Source: Spirochaetaceae bacterium (GTDB lineage: Bacteria > Spirochaetota > Spirochaetia > DSM-2461). From it: 9,046 bases of DNA. The first letter of the stretch is position 1. Each line of letters opens with the position of its first letter. The notes under the pieces are model-generated. The model made no database searches. It was given only the letters and a program-made list of their open reading frames with translations, and was not told where the DNA came from. This document shows positions 1 through 6,000 of the stretch, piece by piece. The translations under genes were made by a program, and so were the position numbers. The stretch covers positions 1-9,046 of the forward strand of contig JAEINM010000144.1 of NCBI GenBank assembly GCA_016342385.1, given 5' to 3'.

Positions 1-10
1 TTGGAGCAGA

Positions 11-25
11 CCCGGCGTTGCCGGG
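11..25. repeat. Perfect GC-rich hairpin, 6-bp stem
   Basis: CCCGGC and GCCGGG flank a 3-base loop. No T-run follows, so it is not a clear intrinsic terminator on either strand. It may be a remnant of whatever lies left of the window. No convincing gene end can be assigned in the first 66 bases. Confidence 0.5.
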
Positions 26-66
26 CAGCTCAATTAGTCATTATTGTTCTAACTAAGAATCCGATA

Positions 67-96
67 TTGACGATATGTACCTAACAGTTGTATATT
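67..96 (+). promoter_or_regulatory. Sigma70-type promoter for the 150-864 gene pair
   Basis: TTGACG (67-72) and TATATT (91-96) each match the consensus hexamers at 5 of 6 positions and are 18 nt apart. Transcription would start near 103, about 47 nt before the first ATG. The inverted repeat CCTAACA (80-86) / TGTTAGG (108-114) straddles the -10 box, so a bound protein there could block the promoter. The same right arm is also the 9-mer discussed as a possible cassette boundary. Confidence 0.6.
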
Positions 97-114
97 AATA
101 GTATATTTGTTAGG
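80..114. repeat. 7-bp inverted repeat around the -10 box
   Basis: CCTAACA (80-86) pairs with TGTTAGG (108-114) across 21 bases, and a few inner A/T pairs are possible. It could be an autoregulatory operator for the pair downstream, or what is left of an integron-type recombination site whose 3' end is GTTAGGC (109-115). At 37 bp it is shorter than a normal attC site. Confidence 0.5.
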
Positions 115-149
115 CAATTTTGTGTTACTAACCTTATTCGAGGGCAGTT

Positions 150-464
150 ATGAGTGTTATCAAAGATGTGATTCAGGAAGAGTACAACAGATTAAATTCT
201 CTCATTGATCTGTATGATCATAAGGTCTCAGAATGTGTGAAGGGTTCTCTTTCCATTAAAAAACGTGGAGATCATTCTTATTATTACCTCGCCTACAGAG
301 ATGAGAAGAAAGTTAAGTTTGTCTATGTCGGCAAAGAGGGTTCCCCCTCGGTGAAAGAGATCTCAGAGAAAATCGAGAAGCGACACCGCTATGAGAAAAT
401 GAGAAAAAAATCTAAAGAGAACCTCGATGAGGTAAGGAAACTACTGCGTGTTGCCAACAGATAA
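150..464 (+). CDS. Small basic conserved-type protein paired with nucleotidyltransferase
   Basis: This 104-aa charged protein has a predicted helical N-terminus. A central strand-rich motif follows (residues 35-62: G-S-L, then YYYLAYRD, KVKFVYVGKEG), and the C-terminal helix is rich in Lys, Arg and Glu. I recognise the YYYL-YRD-KVK-YVGKEG pattern from small proteins encoded near nucleotidyltransferase-fold toxin-like genes, but I know of no proven function. GAGGG at 140-144, 5 nt before the ATG, is a good ribosome site. Its last 17 bases overlap the next gene, which suggests translational coupling and a joint role, perhaps as antitoxin or accessory nucleic-acid-binding subunit. That role is inferred from position only. 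Confidence 0.75.
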   Translation: MSVIKDVIQEEYNRLNSLIDLYDHKVSECVKGSLSIKKRGDHSYYYLAYRDEKKVKFVYVGKEGSPSVKEISEKIEKRHRYEKMRKKSKENLDEVRKLLRVANR

Positions 465-864
465 TCTAGAACTGTTTGAAGCCATATTAAAAGATTTTGA
501 TGACAATGGAATCCTGCAGGATTTTATCCTGATCGGAAGCTGGGTCTTGAGAGTCTATTCCGAGCATTTTAACAATGATCCTCAGGTTCCCATTGTTGCC
601 ACACAGGATCTTGATCTATTGGTCACTAATCCTCCAAAAGTTAGCCGAGAGGTTAATATAGCTGAAATCCTGAGCAAATATGATCTGGAAGAGGCTTCAA
701 ACCCATGGGATAGTAATTCGAAATTTGTCGGCCCTGATTTTGAGGTTGAATTTCTTATTCCGGAAAAAGGGAGAGGCGGTTCAAAAGGAAAGCCGATTAA
801 AGGATTGGGAATCACAGCAACACCGCTTCCCTGCAGAAATGAGTGGAGGAACAGCCAAAATTGA
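448..864 (+). pseudogene. Truncated GSU2403-type nucleotidyltransferase
   Basis: A 138-aa product from GTG 448 (TTG 451 is possible), overlapping the preceding gene by 17 bp. It shows a DNA polymerase beta-type nucleotidyltransferase fold: G30-S31 in ILIGS, the metal-binding pair D54-x-D56 in QDLDLL, and a third acidic residue, E99 or E101, in FEVEFLIP. The phrase GLGITATPL (residues 119-127) is typical of GSU2403-family proteins, which as I recall are usually well over 200 aa with a helical C-terminal half. Here the family resemblance ends just after residue 127 and the frame stops 11 codons later. I infer that the C-terminus was lost by deletion or frameshift. The short form might still be a functional N-terminal domain. 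Proteins of this fold include toxins and antitoxins that transfer nucleotides to RNA or protein, but the substrate here is unknown. Confidence 0.65.
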
Positions 865-970
865 TTGGCAGTAATAGATTTACCGGGAAGTGTTCCTGCT
901 AGATAAACTGGATAGGTTTTTCCGCAACCTTTTTTTCTTCCCCGGTTACTGCAGAAAATACGGTGCCCTC

Positions 971-1004
971 GGATTTTTCCTGATCGATGGCTGATCAGGA
1001 ATCC
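971..1004. repeat. Strong hairpin, 9-bp stem plus outer 3 bp
   Basis: TTCCTGATC (977-985) and GATCAGGAA (993-1001) form a perfect 9-bp stem with a 7-base loop. GGA (971-973) and TCC (1002-1004) extend it past a TTT bulge. No T-run follows, so a terminator role is doubtful. It sits about 110 bp after the truncated nucleotidyltransferase gene. Confidence 0.55.
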
Positions 1005-1345
1005 ATGGAGTATAAGAAAGCCGTATTGATGACAATCTGGGCAGGATATTATTTTCAGATGAGTATGGATCTGATTTTCAAAAGCCTCTTCATTAATATA
1101 AAATCGTTTTAACTTCCTGATATTTTTACCAAATACATCAAAATTGAATTCCCGAATTACGGGTGTATTAAAAACATCGGATTATGATATCAGTTCTGTA
1201 AATTTGAAGATATTATTTGATGGTAGTTTGGTAAGGGACAGTGAGATCTTTATCGGAAGTTGACCGGTCCGGGGCATTGTATAATGTTACTGTTTGGTAA
1301 AACCCATGAAATGAATTGTTGCAAACCGGAGGGATTCAGTCGGAA

Positions 1346-1387
1346 CAGCTTCGATTAGGGCGAAGCTGGGTGCAAGGATTTTATTTT
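1346..1387 (+). terminator. Possible intrinsic terminator: hairpin plus T-rich tail
   Basis: CAGCTTCG (1346-1353) and CGAAGCTG (1361-1368) make an 8-bp stem around a 7-base loop. A T-rich run starts about 10 bases later (1379-1387). The distance between stem and T-run is long for a classical terminator, so this call is weak. It would end transcripts coming from the left. Confidence 0.3.
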
Positions 1388-1536
1388 TGAGAGAATGTTC
1401 ATTAATACATTCCCCTGGTTATGTAGTTGCTGTGTATCTATACTCCTGGAAGGAGTTTCAATCTTTAAACAAAACTTGATTTATTTGAGTGTTATACGGC
1501 TTGGGACGGGGAATGATTATTTACAAGGAAACCTAG

Positions 1537-1545
1537 TGATATAAT
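1537..1545 (+). promoter_or_regulatory. Extended -10 promoter for the HEPN gene
   Basis: The sequence TGATATAAT is a perfect extended -10 element (TGN plus TATAAT at 1540-1545). TTTACA at 1520-1525 resembles a -35 box, but the spacer is only 14 nt, so the extended -10 would have to carry the promoter. Transcription would start about 1552, roughly 60 nt before the GTG start. The predicted start lies inside the TGTTAGGCA copy (1547-1555). Confidence 0.5.
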
Positions 1546-1546
1546 A

Positions 1547-1555
1547 TGTTAGGCA
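1547..1555 (+). repeat. TGTTAGGCA boundary motif, copy 2
   Basis: This 9-mer is identical to 108-116 and is the exact reverse complement of 2199-2207. GTTAGGC fits the integron R' core GTTRRRY, and its place just 5' of a single small gene fits the start of a gene cassette. I could not find a matching R'' box upstream, so the site that ends here is degraded, or the match is coincidental. Confidence 0.5.
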
Positions 1556-1611
1556 GACGCTTTTGGCGCAAGATGAATAGAATCAATAAATTGAAATAGA
1601 GGAATTTGAAC

Positions 1612-2196
1612 GTGAGTACAGATAAAAAATACTTAAGAGGTACACGAAACATAAATCCAGCATTTACTTTACATAAAATAGGTCAATATGCTCACAAGAA
1701 AGCGCAGGAAACAGAAGTTGGAAAACAACTAGAAATAATGACTGCATTACTAATGTGTGGTTTGACACTTGAAGCTTTATTAAATGATGTTGGATACTCA
1801 ATATTTGTATTAAAGAAAAGAGAAATAGAATTATGGAATGCAATAGAAAGATTAAGTCCAAGAAAAAAGCTAGATGTAATTGCAGAAAAACTGTGTATAA
1901 ATATTGATTTTGGGAGTATTCCTTTTCAAAACTTTTCACAAATATTTAAATATCGAGATTTCATAGTCCATGGGAAATATTGTCAAATAATAAAAGAAGT
2001 GGAAGTCAATAAAATTGAAATTGATGATCTTCAAAATATCGATGGATTTCAAGAGAAATGGGAAAAACAAACAACAATAAAAAATATTGAGAAATGGAGA
2101 AAATCGGTTTCAGATATTTCTGAAATTTTAACCCAAAAAGCGGAATTACCGAATATGCTACAGATTGCTGGTTATCAAGAATGGAGTATTTTCTAA
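1612..2196 (+). CDS. HEPN-like protein, probable RNase toxin or nucleic-acid-associated domain
   Basis: A 194-aa soluble, mostly helical protein. RDFIVHGK near residue 117 is an R-x4-H motif with an acidic residue after the Arg. It matches the catalytic signature of HEPN domains, many of which are metal-independent RNases in toxin-antitoxin, abortive-infection and CRISPR-linked systems. An upstream helix (LTLEALLNDVG) and the motif near the centre suit the HEPN four-helix arrangement. I chose GTG 1612 because AGAGGA (1598-1603) lies 8 nt upstream, whereas TTG 1606 would leave only 2 nt. The gene is visibly richer in A/T than the amylase. It has its own extended -10 promoter and is bounded by attC-like motifs, which suggests acquisition. 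No partner antitoxin is adjacent. It could also be a non-catalytic HEPN protein, and the family call rests mainly on one motif. Confidence 0.6.
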   Translation: MSTDKKYLRGTRNINPAFTLHKIGQYAHKKAQETEVGKQLEIMTALLMCGLTLEALLNDVGYSIFVLKKREIELWNAIERLSPRKKLDVIAEKLCINIDFGSIPFQNFSQIFKYRDFIVHGKYCQIIKEVEVNKIEIDDLQNIDGFQEKWEKQTTIKNIEKWRKSVSDISEILTQKAELPNMLQIAGYQEWSIF

Positions 2197-2198
2197 AA

Positions 2199-2298
2199 TG
2201 CCTAACAACTTAAGCAAATGTTACAAATACAGGGATCTCGGTTATTGAATCACTGGAGCTTCCCTATATGTCTTAGACATTTGGAAGATTTGAATAGA
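2199..2298 (+). repeat. attC-like imperfect palindrome after the HEPN gene
   Basis: The left end is TGCCTAACA (2199-2207), containing a perfect RYYYAAC core. Inward, GCAAATGT (2214-2221) pairs with ACATTTGG (2277-2284, one mismatch). ACAAATACAGGGATCTC (2223-2239) pairs, with few mismatches and bulges, with 2256-2271. A loop of about 16 bases (2240-2255) and a 5-base extra segment (2272-2276) remain unpaired. The outer right arm (2285-2298) matches the left end only loosely, so the R' core is degenerate. Length (about 100 bp), unpaired bases and position just after a stop codon fit integron attC sites, but a fold calculation has not been done. Confidence 0.45.
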
Positions 2299-2341
2299 AA
2301 AGGATCACGTATATATGTATACAAAAGATAAGGATGAACAT

Positions 2342-2515
2342 ATGCATATAAGAGTAGTAATTGAACACGATCAGGAAACAGAATCATTCAGCGCTGTTTG
2401 CCCAGAACTTCCCGGTTGTACTTCCTGTGGCGATACAGAAAATGAGGCCATGGAAAATGTTAGGGAAGCTATTGCTCTCTATCTGGAACCCGATACTAGA
2501 GCCACACCGGAATAG
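2342..2515 (+). CDS. Orphan HicB-like antitoxin-domain protein
   Basis: The 57-aa product shows the HicB partial-RNase-H fold signature: strands HIRVVIEHD and SFSAVCPELPGC, then G-D-T before the helix ENEAMENVREAIALYLE. HicB proteins neutralise HicA mRNA-cleaving toxins, but no HicA is adjacent on either side, so this is a solitary copy, as is common for short HicB-like proteins. I prefer ATG 2342 because AAGGA (2330-2334) lies 7 nt upstream and the fold begins at once. ATG 2315, with AGGA 10 nt upstream, would add nine charged residues. The last codons after LYLE (PDTRATPE) overlap the end of a PilZ-like frame on the other strand, so the C-terminus may have been made by recombination. No DNA-binding domain is present. 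Confidence 0.75.
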   Translation: MHIRVVIEHDQETESFSAVCPELPGCTSCGDTENEAMENVREAIALYLEPDTRATPE

Positions 2516-2691
2516 GAAATATTCAAGAGACGGGCACTATTAATATCATTGACTGCTACATCTAAATCAACTTTATCCCCAATATCATATCGCCGCTCTG
2601 CTCTTTTCCCCCATTCCATAAAAAACTCCCGTTCCCATAAGTAAATCAATAAGAGAATACTGCTATAGAACCAGGAGAAATCCAACACCAT
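2479..2691 (-). pseudogene. PilZ-domain N-terminal remnant
   Basis: Read from 2619 leftward, a 46-aa product begins MEWGKRAERRYDIG and continues to NISYSGVALVS. These match the two halves of the PilZ cyclic-di-GMP-binding signature: the R-x3-R loop, and D/N-x-S-x2-G. GGGAG sits 6 nt upstream of that ATG. An in-frame ATG at 2691 would add a hydrophobic, possibly membrane-spanning leader (residues 6-20), but without a good ribosome site. The frame stops right after the second motif, where a PilZ domain should continue for about 50 more residues. The missing half would lie where the HicB-like gene now is, so the arrival of that gene or a deletion probably cut it. It is unlikely to bind cyclic-di-GMP as it stands. 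Confidence 0.5.
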
Positions 2692-2719
2692 CTTTCATGG
2701 TAGTGCGACTCCAATCCTA

Positions 2720-2733
2720 TGGAACCGTTTGCA
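2720..2733. promoter_or_regulatory. LacI/GalR-type operator, upstream copy
   Basis: TGGAACCGTTTGCA matches the LacI-family consensus TGCAANCGNTTGCA at all fixed positions but one. It lies about 270 bp before the amylase start, and its centre is 133 bp from the second operator. Two sites at this spacing could support DNA looping by a tetrameric regulator. The regulator gene is not in the window. Confidence 0.5.
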
Positions 2734-2851
2734 TACGAAAACACCTTAAATTATACATATTCCTGTATTATTATTGAGATAATATACATCAATAGTCTTA
2801 TGCATGTATAATTATTCTTTTAAAAATAACAAATTTATAAAAATAATGATT

Positions 2852-2867
2852 GTGCAACCGCTTGCAC
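2852..2867. promoter_or_regulatory. LacI/GalR-type operator next to the amylase promoter
   Basis: GTGCAACCGCTTGCAC is a 16-bp palindrome with a single mismatched pair at the centre and fully fits TGCAANCGNTTGCA. Sites of this form serve LacI-family regulators of maltose, alpha-glucoside and other sugar genes. Its right half, TTGCAC, doubles as the -35 box of the candidate amylase promoter, so binding should repress. Induction by a starch-derived sugar is an inference from the target gene. Confidence 0.7.
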
Positions 2868-2890
2868 TGTGGTAATGTATTTCAAACAAT
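2862..2890 (+). promoter_or_regulatory. Candidate amylase promoter
   Basis: TTGCAC (2862-2867) and AACAAT (2885-2890) are 17 nt apart, matching the consensus at about 4 of 6 positions each. Transcription would start near 2897, leaving an untranslated leader of about 100 nt that holds the direct repeat at 2928-2963. The overlap with the operator strengthens the call. The surrounding A/T-rich DNA offers other weak -10 matches. Confidence 0.4.
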
Positions 2891-2927
2891 AATTAATGTA
2901 TTGAGAATGACACCCTTATTGTTCATT

Positions 2928-2963
2928 TATTTATCAATGAATTAATCTATTTATCAATGAATT
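2928..2963. repeat. Direct repeat, two 16-bp copies at 20-bp period
   Basis: TATTTATCAATGAATT occurs at 2928-2943 and exactly again at 2948-2963, separated by AATC. The period is close to two DNA helical turns, so two proteins would bind on the same face. It lies 38 bp before the amylase start codon, inside the predicted leader. It may be an activator or repressor site, an RNA element, or a simple tandem duplication. Confidence 0.8.
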
Positions 2964-3001
2964 TAAAAACAATGATTTGCAGCTTAATTTAGGAGGAAAT
3001 T

Positions 3002-6000
3002 TTGCAAACAAAAAGACAAATTCTCACATTATTACTGGTACTGCAGTTCCTGTTCTCATTTTCCCTTTTTGCGGACAATGGAGATTCCGGAAGTCGCTCA
3101 AATTTTTTAAACCGGATTTTCAGTCCCCGCCGTTTCTTTAACAAGGGAACCCAGTCGGATCTCCGGGAAGAGAATCTGGGGGAAGTCATCTACTTTGTCC
3201 TTCCCGACAGATTTAACAACGGCAATCCCTACAATGATTACGGCGATTATGAAGCCGGGCAGGAAGATCCCGATTCAGACAGCGAGGTCATGAAGCACGG
3301 CCTGAAAAAAGACAACAAGGCCTATTATCACGGTGGAGACCTGCAGGGAGTCATCGAAAAACTTCCCTATCTGAAAAAAATGGGTATCACAGCCATCTGG
3401 ATAACTCCCATCTTTAAAAACCAGCCCGTTCAGGGAGACGGAACGGTCGATGGCTCATCATCGGGTTACCACGGGTACTGGATTACGGATTTTACACAGA
3501 TCGATCCCCATATAGGGACCAATGATACACTTAAGCTCCTTATTGAAGAGGCTCACAGTATGGATATGCGTGTCATCTTCGATATCATTACTAATCATAC
3601 AGCAGATGTCATTAAATATTCTGATAGTGAAAATAACGCATATAGATCTAAAGAGGAGTATCCCTTTACAGATAGTTCGGGTAATATCTTTGACGATCTC
3701 GATTATGCCGATGCCTACACCACAGGACAGCCATTTCCCCAGTTGGATATAAACTCTTTTCCCTATACACCCTATATTCCCGAGGGATTGGAAGATATAA
3801 AGAAGCCACTCTGGCTCAACGATACCACTCTTTATCACAACCGCGGCAATTCAACTTTTTCCGGGGAAAATTCCATTTATGGAGATTTCAGCGGATTGGA
3901 TGATTTGTTTACAGCTCATCCGACTGTTGTGGCAGGTATGATCGAAATCTATAAATTCTGGATACGGGAATTTAAAATTGATGGATTCAGAATCGATACG
4001 GTTAAACATGTCAACATGGATTTCTGGAAGCAGTTCACACCGGAAATTGTCGATTATGCCACTGAGCAGGGGATAGATAATTTCTATGTATTCGGTGAAG
4101 TTTATGACGGTAATCCCGCCTCATTAAGCCGGTTTACCACAGAAGGGAAACTGCCCAATGTTCTGGATTTCGGATTCCAGGGGGCGGCGGCTAATTTCGT
4201 CAATAACAACAGCAATACAGATAGTCTCAGAGATTTCTTTGCTGCAGATGATTACTACATCGATGGGGACAGCGGACCCTATACCCTGCCGACATTTGTC
4301 GGGAACCATGATATGGGACGTCTGGGAGCTATGATATATCGGGATCACCGGGAAAATGAAACGGAAGAGCAGATGCTCAAGCGTCTTCAGCTCGCCTATG
4401 GACTCATGTTCACAGCCAGGGGAAATCCCACTATTTACTACGGTGACGAACAGGGGTTTACGGGATACAATCCCGGTTCTGATATGGAAATAAATGATCA
4501 GACGGCCCGACAGGATATGTTTCCCTCTCAAACACCTGTATATAACGATCCGGTAATCAATAACCAGCTCGGGACAGATTACACTCCAGCAGATGATAAT
4601 TTCGATACACATCATCCTCTTTACAGAACCATTCAAAAATTGTCTTTATTGAAAAAGAAATTTCCCGCACTATCTGCAGGATCTCAGCTTCACCGGTACA
4701 GCACTAATGCTCCGGGCGGGGATATTTTTGCCTTTTCCAGAATCATGGAAGATGAAAATATGGAACATCTGGTAGCACTGAACAATAATGCTGATGAAAC
4801 TAAAGAGGCTCAAATAAAAACGCTCCATAAGAATACCTTTTTTATGAGAGTTTTCCCCTTTACCTACGACTTCCGGGAATTATTTGTCAGATCTGATGGA
4901 GAGGGAAATCTCGATGTCTCAGTTGATCCTCTGGAAATGAAGGTTTACAGAGCCCTTCGTCCCATAAGAAGAAATCACCATGTTCCGGAACCTGTCATCA
5001 CTTCACTGACTCCCGGTTACAGAGGGGGGAAGTTCTGGATAGATGCCGAACTCGAATACGATGATTTCGTAAAGGTCCATTTTTATATTGATGAGGGTAA
5101 TGGGGAATGGGAACTTCTCGGTACCGATGATAATGCTCCCTACAGAATCCAGTTCGATTCGACAGAAGTTCCTTCATCAACCCCTGTCGCTTTCAAAGTA
5201 CAGGTGGAAAATGTACGTGGTCGCAGGGCTGAAACCGTTTTTGAGGGTATTATAGTTGAAAACCGCATGCCATCTGTGACAGTCCATTATGAGAACAGCA
5301 ATTATCGGACTTCTCAATTCGCCATTAATTCCACCGGTAAATTTTATAAACTCCAGGGGATTGACGATTCGGGATTTGTTTTTGACTGGCAGGCCGGAGC
5401 GGACGATTATACTCTCTTTTATGAAACAGTTCTTTCCGATGGTCATTTTGAGTTTGATCGACCTCTTAAACTGAGTCTGCAGAATGATATTTTTCCCAAC
5501 AGTCGGGAAGATTCCAATGGTAATCTCCTTGCGGAAATCTATGTAAATAGTCTGCACCAAGTATCGACTACTCCCAATGACAGCGGCGTTGCTGCCGAGA
5601 CTATGGTGTTCGACCTTATAGCAGATAATCCTCTCACACGGGAAATCTATATCCGCGGAGGATTGAACGGCTGGGGAACAGATACGCCTTTAACCTATAT
5701 GGGTAATTACACATTCCAGGGGCAACAATATATCAGTGCGGGAGATGTGGAGTTTAAATTTGCCGATTCCGACTGGAGTGAGTACAATTTCGGGGCTCCT
5801 TTTAGTGTTGATGGACTGACTCGGGGATCAAATCCCGGCAATCTTCTGACAAATTTTGCTCTGGAAACAGACAGCCTGTATAAGATCAACTTCTTTTCCT
5901 ATCCAAAGGGTTCCGATGGTCACTATTCCTTCTACCGATTTGAAAAGTTGGATGGACCGCTGGAGCAGGATATTTATCTGAATCTAGACGGAGTGGATGG

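Larger units (their letters stand above)
865..1536. other. Long gene-poor stretch with hairpins and coding-like scraps
   Basis: No frame gives a convincing gene. Three patches read like protein but lack a start, ribosome site or recognisable family: about 882-992 (plus, YREVFLLDKLDRFF...), about 1018-1095 (plus, RIDDNLGRILFSDEYG...) and 1102-1263 (plus, ending SDYDISSVNLKILFDG...). A 41-codon ATG frame at 987-1112 has no clear ribosome site. Several hairpins lie here (971-1004, 1346-1368, 1442-1456), plus CATTCCCC (1408-1415) complementary to GGGGAATG (1508-1515). I read it as decayed accessory DNA, possibly including the missing 3' part of the nucleotidyltransferase. Confidence 0.5.
1549..2298 (+). 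mobile_element. Candidate decayed integron-type gene cassette
   Basis: The layout fits an integron cassette. It starts at a GTTRRRY-like core (GTTAGGC, 1548-1554), contains one A/T-rich gene reading in the same direction, and has an RYYYAAC-like core (GCCTAAC, 2200-2206) 3 bp after the stop codon. That core opens an attC-like palindrome. Chromosomal integrons are known in spirochaetes such as Treponema denticola. Against it, no integrase gene lies in the window and the right-hand R' core is degenerate, so this is a proposal rather than an identification. Confidence 0.35.

Noticed and set aside
680..874. Alternative plus-strand frame overlapping the nucleotidyltransferase as its frameshifted end
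   Set aside because: The frame's product shows no C-terminal features of the family, and most of it is antiphase to the well-conserved GLGITATPL region.
448..2196. Classical MNT/HEPN toxin-antitoxin operon
   Set aside because: The nucleotidyltransferase and the HEPN-like gene are about 750 bp apart, have separate promoters, and a putative cassette boundary lies between them.
2207..2720. A hicA toxin gene beside the HicB-like gene
   Set aside because: No frame on either strand shows the small HicA double-stranded-RNA-binding pattern, and the space is filled by the attC-like palindrome and the PilZ remnant.
2928..2963. Start of a CRISPR array
   Set aside because: There are only two copies, with a 4-bp gap and no spacers.
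4124..4636. 170-codon minus-strand frame inside the amylase gene, and similar antisense frames at 3458-3838 and 5177-5560
   Set aside because: The sense strand encodes conserved catalytic and structural motifs throughout. The antisense products have no recognisable domain or ribosome site.
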